A stretch of DNA of 64,000 nt, from NCBI RefSeq assembly GCF_050589605.1, contig NZ_JBNGOO010000002.1; one strand, given 5' to 3'. Shown piece after piece: positions 1-8,704 of the stretch. Within the stretch, counting starts at the first letter, position 1. Each line of letters begins with the position of its first letter. This stretch comes from Granulosicoccus sp947495035. Lineage in GTDB: Bacteria; Pseudomonadota; Gammaproteobacteria; Granulosicoccales; Granulosicoccaceae. Below the pieces are notes generated by a model, which worked only from the letters and a program-made list of their open reading frames with translations, did not search any database and was not told the origin of the DNA. The position numbers and the translations under genes were made by a program.

Positions 1-371
1 TGATCGGACTCTTGACGGTCCCTCGTCGCGGTGTGCAGCGAGTGCTGGCGGCGTTGATGGCCATGTGCGCCGTGGGCGGTATCATCACGGCTGGTCGCCA
101 GGTGTGGCTGCAGCATCTGCCACCGGAAAAGGTGCCCGAGTGTGGTCCCGGACTCTCCTACTGGATGGAGAACGAGCCCTGGTTGCAGACCCTGTCCCTG
201 TTGTTCAAGGGGGATGGCAACTGTGCCGAAGTCCATTGGCGGTTCATGGGGTTCAGCATGGGAGAGTGGTCACTGGCCTGGTTCGTTGGTTTGCTGGTGA
301 TCGCACTGGTTCTGTTCGTCACCAGCAGACTGAATCGGGTTGCCGTGTCCGAACAGGCAGCCAGTCAGTAA
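1..371 (+). CDS. dsbB: Disulfide bond formation protein DsbB, C-terminal part (5' end outside window)
   Basis: This inner-membrane quinone reductase would reoxidise periplasmic DsbA and pass electrons to quinones. Only the last 120 or so residues are present; the reading frame is open from base 3 to the left edge, so the start lies outside the window. What is visible is a membrane helix (LAALMAMCAVGGIITAGRQ), a periplasmic loop with the second redox cysteine pair (VPECGPGLSYW and GDGNCAEVHW), a segment GFSMGEWSLAW and a final membrane helix (FVGLLVIALVLFVTS). This arrangement is typical of DsbB. The first CxxC pair would be upstream. Two hairpins follow before the convergent xylanase gene. 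I am fairly sure of the family. Confidence 0.82.
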   Translation, partial: IGLLTVPRRGVQRVLAALMAMCAVGGIITAGRQVWLQHLPPEKVPECGPGLSYWMENEPWLQTLSLLFKGDGNCAEVHWRFMGFSMGEWSLAWFVGLLVIALVLFVTSRLNRVAVSEQAASQ

Positions 372-435
372 CGGCCAGTCAGATACGCGTTTTGGCAAGG
401 AGTGTGAATCTCGACGCTTCGCACCGTCTTGTCCT

Positions 436-463
436 GATGCCGGATGGCCTGAAGCATCCGGCA
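436..463. terminator. Hairpin downstream of dsbB
   Basis: Perfect 10-bp inverted repeat ATGCCGGATG / CATCCGGCAT around an 8-nt loop, 65 bp after the dsbB stop. There is no T-run, so it may be a weak terminator or a 3'-end stabilising stem for dsbB mRNA. Confidence 0.5.
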
Positions 464-493
464 TGAACTACAAGCCTGACATCATGCGGTCGG

Positions 494-522
494 TGATCTG
501 CCGCAGTCATTGCGGCAGATCA
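494..522. terminator. Hairpin at the end of the convergent xylanase gene
   Basis: Perfect 12-bp stem TGATCTGCCGCA / TGCGGCAGATCA with a 5-nt loop, 11 bp beyond the stop codon of the minus-strand xylanase and between the convergent dsbB and xylanase genes. It is a likely bidirectional transcription end, although no clear T-run flanks it. Confidence 0.55.
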
Positions 523-532
523 TTCACCAGGG

Positions 533-2692
533 TCAATTGAGGCCCAGGCGCTCCTGTATCGCGAAATACGCAGGTTTGGGCTGGTAGCGCTTGTCCAGCA
601 GCAGGGGACTGAATTCTCGCCGCCAGGAGTACATGTCGGTGAAGCCCCAGGCCTGATAGGCCTTGCAGCGTGGCTGGTCGAGGCACAGTGACAGAACCTC
701 TTCGTACACCTGTGCCTGTTGTTCCTCGGTCATGCCACTGCGTATCGAGACATCCAGTTCCGTGATGTAGATATCCAGATCAAGGGCGGCAATCGTGTTG
801 AAGGTGGCAGCCACTTCATCGTAGCGGTCGAAATCGGCGTCCAGATGCATCTGGAATCCCACACCGTCCACCGGCGTGCCGGCATCTGTCAGGGCAGTCA
901 TCAGGGCAATCAGGCCATCGGATTTCGGACCGGCAAAGCTGACGTCGTACTCGTTGTACAGCAGCGTGGCCTCGGGTGCCGAGAGTCGCGCCTGGCGAAA
1001 GGCGATATCGATGAAGTCGGCTCCCATCGCCTCATACCAGGTGGATTGACGAAAACTGCCGTCCTCCTCCAGAGCCTCGTTCACGACATCCCAGACGGGA
1101 ATGTCACTGCCATAGCGCGTGATCACGCGGTCGATGAACTCGCGCATGTGGCCTTCCCGCTCTGACAGTGGGGAGCGCTGGATCCAGCCGGGCAGCTGCC
1201 GGTGCCACACCAGGGTATGTCCATGGACCGTCTGTCGTCGTGTCTTGGCGTGTTGCACCAGGTTGTCCGCCTGTGCCCAGCGGTACTTGCCGGGGAGCGG
1301 GTTGACCAGGTCCCACTTCAGGGAGTTCTCGGTGGTGACGAAATTGAATTCCTCTGCGGCGATGTCAGCGTACAAGGCTCCGTCGGGTTGTTCATAGAAG
1401 CCTTGCAGTGCCGCATAACCGATCAGCAGATCGCGACTCGCGGCCAGCTCTCGCAGGCGCGTTCCGGGCCGGATGAAGTCACTGTCTTCGAGTACTTCCA
1501 GCGTCACCGTGCGCGAGGTGCTGAGACTGGAATCTTCGGCATCGCGGGCTGTCAGTTGCAGTTCGATGGTCTCGGCATTGCGTGGCGTGAAACGCAGGAT
1601 GGAAATGTCCTCGTCACTGTAATGCGGCACGATGGTGGCACCGGCGGGCGGGTTGGCGATTTCCAGCGAAGGAATGGTGCCATTGGGGTCGCTGACCTTG
1701 ATATAGAGGGTGACGAAGTCGTTGACCCTGACGGTACGTGGCCAGATTTCATTGACGACCGGCGGCAGGTTGATGATGCCGGAGGGGTCCGATGGCATCT
1801 TCACCTTGATGCGGATCGTGCGCTCGGTACGGTAGTAAGGTTCGACCGGATCGGTGGCGGTGATGGTGAATTCCTGAATGCCCACCTGCGGCTGCAGTGG
1901 GCGCCATATCAGGGAGCGGGTGCCATTGAAGTTGTCGACATATCGCGCGCCCGCCGGTATGGCATTGGGGAACAGTCCGGGGATGCCGCCATCGTCATCC
2001 AGCGGGCGGAACACCACGGTCAGCTCGTCACCGGCGAAGACCTCGACATCGGTCAGGTTGTCGAAATAGGGAAGGGCATTCGTGCTGATATCCACATGAT
2101 CGGGAATATGGTGCACGGCAGGCAGAGGACCTGCTGCAAAATCGGCATCGGTCAGAACGCCGAAATCATCATCCAGGTCACGCGTCGGATTACGCACCAC
2201 GAAGAATTCGCTGACGTTCGTGATTGGGCCGGTGGCGCGGACCGGTTCACTGTCGGCGCCCGGGGCGGCCGTCAGAGGCGGGTTGGGCAGTGGTCCCAGT
2301 ACGCGACCTGCCGTGATGTCCGAGGATACCGGGTTACCGTCGCCGGAATCCGTGGTGCCATTGCCGATGTTGTTGTCATTGCCGTTATCGGCGCCGGTAT
2401 CCGAACCGGTTTCCGTGCCAGTGGTGCCACCGTTGCCGCCATCATCCGGGTTGTCACCCCCATTGCCACTATCGTCGTTATCCTGTCCCGCCGTGTCATT
2501 GTCGGTGGCCCCGGTGTCCTGTCCCGTGTCCTGGCCTCCTCCCTGTGACGGTGGAGAATCGTCTGCCGGGCCGGCGTTATCGGTGCCAGATGAGCTGCAG
2601 GCAGCGAGCAGAGCCAGCGTGATGCTCAGCAGGCCGATTCTCAGACGACGGTTACCCGTTGTCAGGAGGCTGGTCGTTCGATGATTGAACAT
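533..2692 (-). CDS. Surface lipoprotein endo-1,4-beta-xylanase (GH10) with low-complexity linker and Ig-like domains
   Basis: Predicted secreted xylan-degrading enzyme of 719 residues. The N-terminus has a lipoprotein signal peptide ending in the lipobox LLAAC, so the mature protein should be anchored to a membrane. A Gly/Asp/Asn/Thr/Ser-rich linker follows (roughly residues 35-130). Next come two beta-rich segments resembling cadherin or Ig-like modules (about 200-305 and 310-405), and then a GH10 barrel from about 408 to the end. Visible GH10 hallmarks are HGHTLVWH, the acid/base Glu539 in WDVVNEAL and the nucleophile Glu645 in ITELDVS. The ATG at 2692 is chosen because the signal peptide follows directly. 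A similar linker recurs in the lipoprotein at the right end of the window. The catalytic family is secure; the exact polysaccharide substrate is inferred. Confidence 0.9.
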   Translation of the reverse strand: MFNHRTTSLLTTGNRRLRIGLLSITLALLAACSSSGTDNAGPADDSPPSQGGGQDTGQDTGATDNDTAGQDNDDSGNGGDNPDDGGNGGTTGTETGSDTGADNGNDNNIGNGTTDSGDGNPVSSDITAGRVLGPLPNPPLTAAPGADSEPVRATGPITNVSEFFVVRNPTRDLDDDFGVLTDADFAAGPLPAVHHIPDHVDISTNALPYFDNLTDVEVFAGDELTVVFRPLDDDGGIPGLFPNAIPAGARYVDNFNGTRSLIWRPLQPQVGIQEFTITATDPVEPYYRTERTIRIKVKMPSDPSGIINLPPVVNEIWPRTVRVNDFVTLYIKVSDPNGTIPSLEIANPPAGATIVPHYSDEDISILRFTPRNAETIELQLTARDAEDSSLSTSRTVTLEVLEDSDFIRPGTRLRELAASRDLLIGYAALQGFYEQPDGALYADIAAEEFNFVTTENSLKWDLVNPLPGKYRWAQADNLVQHAKTRRQTVHGHTLVWHRQLPGWIQRSPLSEREGHMREFIDRVITRYGSDIPVWDVVNEALEEDGSFRQSTWYEAMGADFIDIAFRQARLSAPEATLLYNEYDVSFAGPKSDGLIALMTALTDAGTPVDGVGFQMHLDADFDRYDEVAATFNTIAALDLDIYITELDVSIRSGMTEEQQAQVYEEVLSLCLDQPRCKAYQAWGFTDMYSWRREFSPLLLDKRYQPKPAYFAIQERLGLN

Positions 2693-2920
2693 GGTGTGTG
2701 CAAGTCCGTTGGTTGTCGGGACAATGGGATCGTTGATGGGGCGTAGCGTAAAGTGCCCTGCAACTTCCGATTGTTACCGCTGCAGCAGAAGTGGTTACAG
2801 GCGTGCCCTCTCTGGCAGGCTTGTGGTCAGAATGTGATCTTCCTACAGTTACTGACCGGATTTTAGTTGATGATGATGCGACTGTTTTGTCAATAAAGAC
2901 CATCTTCGTCAGGATTTGAT

Positions 2921-3280
2921 ATGGGAAGTCTGCATCATCTGCCCATGGCAGCCGGCACACACGCCAGATTGCTCGAGCAACTGGTGAATGAGGCCATCGC
3001 ATCCCATCCGGACGTGGAAGTGGCCCGGATCTGGGCGAGTCTGGCGGGAGAGTCCCTGCGTCGCTATGCCAGCCCACCCATGCCAAGTCATCCTGTGCTG
3101 GATCTGAGTCGCATCGATGGTCTGACAGCAGAACAGAAGACGCTGGTGCAATCGGTGGTGCAGGAATGGCTGGAGCACTATCTGAACGATGTACGTCAGC
3201 AGCTTATGAGCATTCACCGGGATTTTCTGAGCCTGCAGAAACAGGTGGCGGAGCTGGAGACCGAACGGCAGCGTCGCTGA
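2921..3280 (+). CDS. Hypothetical protein with C-terminal coiled coil
   Basis: A 119-residue protein I do not recognise. It is mostly helical by composition, with no signal peptide or membrane segment. The last 35 residues (LMSIHRDFLSLQKQVAELETERQRR) have a heptad pattern typical of a short coiled coil. The start ATG at 2921 is preceded by AGGA about 7 nt upstream, a plausible ribosome binding site. It is convergent with the DUF3750 gene, with only 7 bp between the stop codons. Role unknown. Confidence 0.6.
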   Translation: MGSLHHLPMAAGTHARLLEQLVNEAIASHPDVEVARIWASLAGESLRRYASPPMPSHPVLDLSRIDGLTAEQKTLVQSVVQEWLEHYLNDVRQQLMSIHRDFLSLQKQVAELETERQRR

Positions 3281-3287
3281 ATTGTGC

Positions 3288-4070
3288 TCAGGTATCCGGT
3301 AGTTGCAGACGCCTCAGTTCGGGAAAGCCGAGCCGCCCGACACCGGGCAGCTTGATCGCCGGTGGCAGTAGATCGACGCCAGCGGTCAGCCCCAGAATAT
3401 TGACTTCCACACCCTCTTCGATGCCGGCCAGCAAGCCGGCATAGCCGCCCAGTGACAGTTGCACGCCGGTACCGCTGGGCGTCATGTCGACGATCCGGCC
3501 GTCTGGCAGGAAGTCCTTGCCAATGGCATTGCTGGGCAGCTCGAGTCGCAGTTCGGGTACGGCGCGAGCGACAAAGGCGGTAAAGGTATTGCTGTTGGGG
3601 CCAGGCCAGACGCGATACTCGTGGTTGTAGGGATAATCCGCAGCCGCCTGATGCAATCTGTCTATCAGGAGGTCGACCTCCTGTCCGCCTCGTAGATCGC
3701 GCAGCAGCAGGGGGTGGTTGCCGAACCACATGGCGTCGGGCACCCCCGTGCGCACCCTCACTGCCTCACCGCCCCAGTAGACCCGGTAACCGATGACTTC
3801 CAGGCGGGTATATCGATCTTCACCGGTGCGTTTGGTGGCAATCCAGGTGTGAACGCCGAAGGCACCACGCCAGCGCGCGGCACGCGCGGCATAGATCTGG
3901 ATCACCGCCTCGTCCGAATCGGCACTGGGAGCCTGCTCGGTACTCTGGTGCCGGCTCATGCCTCTGACGTGATCGCGCTCCCCGGAATAGTGGGAAGCCA
4001 GCATTACCCCGACTGGCAGGAAAAACAGCAGGAGGATGATCAACAAGGTGCTACGCAGTCTGGTTTTCAT
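3288..4070 (-). CDS. DUF3750 family protein, membrane-anchored
   Basis: Protein of 260 residues beginning MKTRLRSTLLIILLLFFLPVGVM, an N-terminal membrane anchor or signal peptide. The frame is open to 4130, but the ATG at 4070 places this hydrophobic segment at the N-terminus and is preferred. The body contains the DUF3750 signature region (AVIQIYAARAARWRGAFGVHTWIATK, then YRVYWGGEAVRV and PDAMWFGNHP). The motif resembles papain- or NlpC-like folds in having conserved His/Trp positions, but no enzymatic role is established for the family. It is transcribed alone, divergent from the SDR gene with about 100 bp between starts. Confidence 0.75.
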   Translation of the reverse strand: MKTRLRSTLLIILLLFFLPVGVMLASHYSGERDHVRGMSRHQSTEQAPSADSDEAVIQIYAARAARWRGAFGVHTWIATKRTGEDRYTRLEVIGYRVYWGGEAVRVRTGVPDAMWFGNHPLLLRDLRGGQEVDLLIDRLHQAAADYPYNHEYRVWPGPNSNTFTAFVARAVPELRLELPSNAIGKDFLPDGRIVDMTPSGTGVQLSLGGYAGLLAGIEEGVEVNILGLTAGVDLLPPAIKLPGVGRLGFPELRRLQLPDT

Positions 4071-4173
4071 GATGGAAAAGTTGTCTGTCGGCAGCCCTTT
4101 GGAGTCGATTCGAGCGCATGAGTTCGTCAATCATACTTGGCAATCGGGTGCAGGTTCCGGTACGCTCCGCATC

Positions 4174-4911
4174 ATGAAAAAACGACTGGAAGGGAAACGT
4201 GCACTGGTGACCGCCGCTGCACAGGGAATCGGGGAAGCCACTGCACGTGCCTTCGCCGAAGCAGGTGCCACCGTGGTGGCGACGGATATCAATGGCGAGA
4301 AGCTGTCCGAGCTTGCCAGGGTACCGGGTATTCAGACTCGCGTTCTTGACGTAATGAGCCGGTCTGCCATCGAAGCCATGATTGCCGAAGAAGCGGCGTT
4401 CGATGTGTTGTTCAACTGTGCTGGTACCGTGCATAACGGTTCGATCCTCGATTGTACCGATGAAGACTGGGATCTGGCTTTCGATCTGAACGTCAAATCC
4501 ATGTTTCGCGTCAGTCAGGCAGTGATCCCGGGCATGATCGCGGCCGGTGGTGGCTCCATTGTCAACGTGTCATCCATTGCCGCACACAAGGGGCTGGTCA
4601 ATCGCTTTGCGTACGGAGCCTCCAAGGCCGCAGTGACCGGACTGACCAAGATGATCGCTGCCGATTTCGTGAAACAGGGCATTCGCTGCAACGCCGTGGC
4701 GCCGGGTACCGTGCAGTCACCGTCTCTGGACGATCGCATATCGGCGTTCGAGGATCCGGTTGAAGCGCGCAAGCAGTTCATTGCACGACAGCCCATGGGG
4801 AGGCTGGGCAAGGCCGAGGAAATCGCCGCTGCGGCATTGTACCTGGCCAGTGATGACGCCGTGTTCGTGTCCGGCACCACGTTGTGTGTCGATGGCGGCA
4901 TGTCCATCTGA
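4174..4911 (+). CDS. SDR family oxidoreductase, BDH2 / 2-keto-3-deoxy-L-fuconate dehydrogenase type
   Basis: NAD-dependent short-chain dehydrogenase of 245 residues. It shows the cofactor motif TAAAQGIG (13-20), NCAG (81-84), the catalytic Ser of NVSS (131-134) and Tyr147-x-x-x-Lys151 (YGASK). The run from VNRFAYGASK through AADFVKQGIRCN to PGTVQSPSL closely resembles the family of human BDH2/DHRS6 and bacterial 2-dehydro-3-deoxy-L-fuconate 4-dehydrogenases. The ATG at 4174 is chosen over an in-frame upstream ATG at 4036 because SDRs begin just before the glycine-rich loop and the upstream stretch overlaps the divergent gene. The downstream dehydrogenase and UxaA-type dehydratase suggest deoxy-sugar-acid breakdown. 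The exact substrate is inferred. Confidence 0.82.
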   Translation: MKKRLEGKRALVTAAAQGIGEATARAFAEAGATVVATDINGEKLSELARVPGIQTRVLDVMSRSAIEAMIAEEAAFDVLFNCAGTVHNGSILDCTDEDWDLAFDLNVKSMFRVSQAVIPGMIAAGGGSIVNVSSIAAHKGLVNRFAYGASKAAVTGLTKMIAADFVKQGIRCNAVAPGTVQSPSLDDRISAFEDPVEARKQFIARQPMGRLGKAEEIAAAALYLASDDAVFVSGTTLCVDGGMSI

Positions 4912-5168
4912 ATGCGCTCGGCTCAGGCAGTTGTCCAACGTGCGACTCGACACTCGCTTGCCGTTCATCACGGCAGAAGCCTGTCGACCGATTCGGGCCG
5001 ACGGTTTTCCGAGACTGGCAATTTTTGTCTGAACCCTGTAATTTGAACGTTAAAATCGCGCAAGGCCTGCTGCCTTGCCCATGCTGATGACCGGGCTTGT
5101 GCTGCCGGTCTGCAGCATGTGTCATCCACAAGATTCAACTGACTTCTGCATTCGGGAAGAGTATTACC

Positions 5169-6047
5169 ATGAGCAATCTGGAACGAGTAGGCTTCATCGG
5201 CCTTGGCGCCATGGGCGTCGGCATGGCTGCCAATATCATCGCCGCCGGCTACCCGCTGACGGTCATGGGCCACACGCGCCGCGAACCGGTCGAGCGACTG
5301 GTCGGACTGGGTGCGCGTGAGGTCGCCAGCCCGGCCGAGATGCGGGCGCACTGTGACGTCATCATCCTGTGCGTCACAACATCCGATGCGGTCGAGAACA
5401 TCGTGCTGGGTGACGAGGGTCTGCTGTCTGCGGGGGACAACCCGTTCATGCTGATCGACTGTGGTACTTCACGGCCCGACTCCACCCTGATGTTGGGTGC
5501 CCGCCTGGCAGAGGCCGGCTGCACCATGATGGATGTGCCTCTGGGGCGTTCGGCCGCAGCGGCCGAAGCCGGAACTCTGAACATGATGGCCGGTGGCAGC
5601 GAGGCGGATTTCAACCGGGCAAAGCCGCTGCTCGAGACCATGTCCGAGAACCTGTTTCATGTCGGCGAGCTCAGCGCCGGTCACCGCATCAAGCTGATCA
5701 ACAATGGCTACTCCATGGCTGTTGCCTGCCTGGCTGCCGAAGCCGTTGCCACGGCCCGGGCCGGAAATGTGGATCTGAAGGTGCTGCATCAGGTCATGGG
5801 AGCCGGTCCCAACCGCAGTGATTTCTTCGACTGGATGATGGCCTCGGCCGTCGAAGGCGATGAGACCAAGCTGGAATTCGCGCTGAAGAACGGCTTCAAG
5901 GACATGGGCTATTTCCAGTCCATGGCCGATGAGGTGGGTGTGGATGCCAGCTTGCCGGCGGCCGCCACCGCTCGCCTGAAATCACTGGTGGAAGCAGGCC
6001 ACGGGGATGAATTCGTACCTGCACTGATGCGCCTCGTACAGAAGTAG
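5169..6047 (+). CDS. NAD(P)-dependent oxidoreductase of the 3-hydroxyisobutyrate / tartronate-semialdehyde reductase family
   Basis: A beta-hydroxyacid dehydrogenase of 292 residues. The N-terminal Rossmann fold has GLGAMG at residues 11-16. The substrate-binding segment DVPLGRSAAAAEAGTL replaces the more common DAPVSGG form, and the catalytic-lysine region reads GHRIKLINN. The C-terminal half is the helical domain typical of the family. The start at 5169 has GGGAAGAG upstream; the frame is open to 5097, but that extension lacks homology. It lies 257 bp after an SDR gene and 91 bp before a UxaA-type dehydratase, consistent with aldonic or deoxy-sugar-acid catabolism. Which hydroxyacid it oxidises or reduces cannot be read from the sequence. 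Confidence 0.82.
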   Translation: MSNLERVGFIGLGAMGVGMAANIIAAGYPLTVMGHTRREPVERLVGLGAREVASPAEMRAHCDVIILCVTTSDAVENIVLGDEGLLSAGDNPFMLIDCGTSRPDSTLMLGARLAEAGCTMMDVPLGRSAAAAEAGTLNMMAGGSEADFNRAKPLLETMSENLFHVGELSAGHRIKLINNGYSMAVACLAAEAVATARAGNVDLKVLHQVMGAGPNRSDFFDWMMASAVEGDETKLEFALKNGFKDMGYFQSMADEVGVDASLPAAATARLKSLVEAGHGDEFVPALMRLVQK

Positions 6048-6138
6048 GCGCACCGGGTTTCACTATGGTTTTCCGGGTCGCGGCAGTATGATGTCATGGC
6101 CCGGCTCTTCGTCGTCAATTATCGTGCGCTGCTGAAAA

Positions 6139-7722
6139 ATGGTCGAATCTACTCCTGTTGTATGGCTTGATGGCAAGGAATCCGCCAGTCAACCCTTCTT
6201 GCGTCTGGCACCTGTGGACAATGTTGCGGTGGCCTTGCGCACACTCAAGGAAGGTGAGCAGCTATCGGTGCCGGCAACACAGGCAGGGCAGGCGCCGCAG
6301 GAACTGACCGTTGCCACACGCATCATGAAGGGCCACAAGATCGCCCTGACGGATGTGGCCAGGGGAGAACGGGTGCAGAAATATGCGCAGTTGATCGGTA
6401 TTGCGGCCGAGGATATCCGCGCTGGCGATCATGTGCATACACACAATCTGTCCTTTACCAGTGCCGATGCCAGTCACGAGCGCGATACCAGTCTGCAGCC
6501 GGCAGAAGTGCAGTGCACGGATACCTTCATGGGGTATCCTCGCGCTGATGGTCGGGTCGGCACACGCAACTTCATTGCTGTCATCAGCAGTGTCAACTGT
6601 TCGGCGACGGCGGCCAACCGCATTGCCGACGCCTTCGGTCATGGCCGGCTGGACAAGTATCCCAATGTCGACGGAGTAGTCGGTTTTACCCACGGTACGG
6701 GTTGTGGCATGGATTCGGCGGGCGAAGGCTTTCAGAACCTGCAGCGCGTGCTGGCCGGTTATGCACAGCATCCCAATGTCGGTGGCGTGCTGCTGGTAGG
6801 GCTGGGCTGCGAGACCAGTCAGATAGCCGGTACCATCGAGTCGCACAAGCTGGCCAAGGGGCCCTTGTTGCGAATCATGAACATCCAGACCACCGGCGGG
6901 CATGTCAAGACGGTAGCCCGTGGGGTGGAGATCGTCGAGAGCATGCTGGACGAGGTCAATGCCATCGAGCGCCAATCCTGTCCGGTCTCGAAGCTGACCC
7001 TGGCGCTGCAATGTGGTGGTTCGGATGCCTGGTCCGGCATCACCGCCAATCCGGCGCTGGGACATGCGGCTGACCTGCTGGCCCGCCAGGGGGGCACGGC
7101 CGTGCTCGCCGAAACGCCTGAAATCTATGGTGCCGAACATCTGCTGACGCAGCGCGCGGCCAGCGACGAGGTGGCGCAGGAGCTGCTGCGTCGCATCGCC
7201 TGGTGGCAGGACTATGTGGACCGCAACAATGGTTCGCTGGACAACAACCCTTCGCCGGGCAACAAGCTGGGTGGGCTGACCACCATCCTGGAAAAATCCC
7301 TGGGGGCGGTCGCCAAGGGCGGCACCACCATGCTCAATGGCGTCTATCGCTATGGCCAGAGAGTGGATACCCATGGGTTCGTGTTCATGGATTCCCCGGG
7401 CTACGATCCGGCCTCGGTCACCGGCCAGATTGCCTCGGGTTGCAACCTGGTTGCCTTTACCACGGGGCGGGGTTCGACCTTCGGCAGCAAGCCGTCACCT
7501 TGCCTGAAGATTGCCACCAATACCGACATGTACCAACAGCTGTCGGATGACATGGATATCAATGCCGGTACCATCGTCAGCGATGGCGATTCGGTAGCCG
7601 ATGTCGGAGAACGCATCTATCGACGTCTGCTGGAGGTGGCTTCAGGTGCACAGACACTCAGCGAATCCCATGGTCTGGGTGATCATGAGTTCGTTCCCTG
7701 GCAGATCGGTGCGACGATGTAA
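6139..7722 (+). CDS. UxaA-family hydro-lyase (altronate / galactarate dehydratase type)
   Basis: Fe-dependent sugar-acid dehydratase of 527 residues, the usual length for this family. The N-terminal SAF-type domain (about 1-105) is followed by a hinge and the large catalytic domain starting FMGYPRADGRVGTRNF. Typical motifs are GFTHGTGCGMDS, LLVGLGCETSQI, LQCGGSDAWSGITANPALG and the C-terminal FTTGRGSTFG. These proteins dehydrate altronate, galactarate or related aldonic acids to 2-keto-3-deoxy acids. The preceding SDR and beta-hydroxyacid dehydrogenase support a sugar-acid pathway, possibly for a 6-deoxy sugar such as L-fuconate. Substrate assignment is inference. Confidence 0.85.
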   Translation: MVESTPVVWLDGKESASQPFLRLAPVDNVAVALRTLKEGEQLSVPATQAGQAPQELTVATRIMKGHKIALTDVARGERVQKYAQLIGIAAEDIRAGDHVHTHNLSFTSADASHERDTSLQPAEVQCTDTFMGYPRADGRVGTRNFIAVISSVNCSATAANRIADAFGHGRLDKYPNVDGVVGFTHGTGCGMDSAGEGFQNLQRVLAGYAQHPNVGGVLLVGLGCETSQIAGTIESHKLAKGPLLRIMNIQTTGGHVKTVARGVEIVESMLDEVNAIERQSCPVSKLTLALQCGGSDAWSGITANPALGHAADLLARQGGTAVLAETPEIYGAEHLLTQRAASDEVAQELLRRIAWWQDYVDRNNGSLDNNPSPGNKLGGLTTILEKSLGAVAKGGTTMLNGVYRYGQRVDTHGFVFMDSPGYDPASVTGQIASGCNLVAFTTGRGSTFGSKPSPCLKIATNTDMYQQLSDDMDINAGTIVSDGDSVADVGERIYRRLLEVASGAQTLSESHGLGDHEFVPWQIGATM

Positions 7723-7776
7723 TCCACTGGCCGTCCTGTCCCGAGCTTGCCCTGGCTGAACCGGTTCTGATTCCTG

Positions 7777-8691
7777 ATGCATACCCTGATCCTCGGCGCC
7801 GGTTACAGCGGTCGCCAGATAGCTGTCGAAGCGGCCAGGTTCGGTACCGTCTGCGGCACTCGGCGAACCCGGGAGGGTGTGGCGGAACTGGCCAGCCTGA
7901 ACATACCCGGCTGTGTGCTGAATGATGCGATCAATGATCAGATCCTGGCCGAGCTGTCCCGAGTGACGCATCTGGTGGTCAGCGTGGCACCGCAACGAGA
8001 GCTGCCGTTGAATGATCCGATGCTGAAACTGCTGGGTCCCCTGACTCCGGCCGGTCGTGCATCGCCTGCCGGCACGCCATTTTCGTCCTTGCAGTGGATA
8101 GGGTATCTGTCCACCATTGGTGTATACGGGGATCATGGCGGAGAGTGGGTGGATGAGACCACTGCCTGCAATTCAACGCAGACACGTTCCCTGGCACGAC
8201 GGGAAGCCGAGCTGGCCTGGCAGGCAATGGCCAGAGAGTGGCAGGTACCTGTGAGCATTCTGCGTCTTTCGGGCATTTACGGTCCGGGCAGAAATGCGGT
8301 GGCCGATGCCATTGTCGGTCGTGCTCACATGTTGATCAAGCCCGGACAGTATTTCAATCGTATCCATGTCGAGGATCTGGCCAGGGCGACGCTGCTGGCA
8401 GCTCAACACCGTTACGATGGCGTGCTCAACATCACGGATGAGCTGCCGGCTGCTCCTCAGGATGTCATTCGACATGCGCATGAACTGGTTGGCAAGCCGG
8501 CACCTGAGGCAAGGGATTTTGCCACGGCCGACATCTCACCCATGGCCCGCTCTTTCTATAGCGAGAACAAGCGGGTGCGTAACGATCTGAGCAAGCAGGC
8601 ACTGCGCTTCGAGTATCGCTATCCCGATTACAGGGCCGGACTGGGTGATATCTGGCGAGGAATTCAGCAACGCAATAGCCGCGATTCATGA
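7777..8691 (+). CDS. NAD(P)-binding SDR-type epimerase, YeeZ-like
   Basis: An atypical extended SDR of 304 residues. It starts with the nucleotide-binding pattern GAGYSG at residues 7-12 and carries the active-site-like segment YLSTIGVYGDHGGEWVDE and the later RLSGIYGPGRN, as in E. coli YeeZ and related NAD-dependent epimerase-like proteins. The YxxxK motif is not obvious, as is common in this subfamily, so catalysis is uncertain. It ends shortly before, and in one reading overlaps, the TauE/SafE permease gene, suggesting cotranscription. The function of this family is not established. Confidence 0.75.
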   Translation: MHTLILGAGYSGRQIAVEAARFGTVCGTRRTREGVAELASLNIPGCVLNDAINDQILAELSRVTHLVVSVAPQRELPLNDPMLKLLGPLTPAGRASPAGTPFSSLQWIGYLSTIGVYGDHGGEWVDETTACNSTQTRSLARREAELAWQAMAREWQVPVSILRLSGIYGPGRNAVADAIVGRAHMLIKPGQYFNRIHVEDLARATLLAAQHRYDGVLNITDELPAAPQDVIRHAHELVGKPAPEARDFATADISPMARSFYSENKRVRNDLSKQALRFEYRYPDYRAGLGDIWRGIQQRNSRDS

Positions 8692-8704
8692 GTCCGATCA
8701 GAAG

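Noticed and set aside
1202..2548. Long open frame (448 codons) opposite the GH10 xylanase gene
   Set aside because: It is antisense to a well-supported lipoprotein gene whose low-complexity linker and codon bias keep the other strand open; the translated sequence shows no family features.
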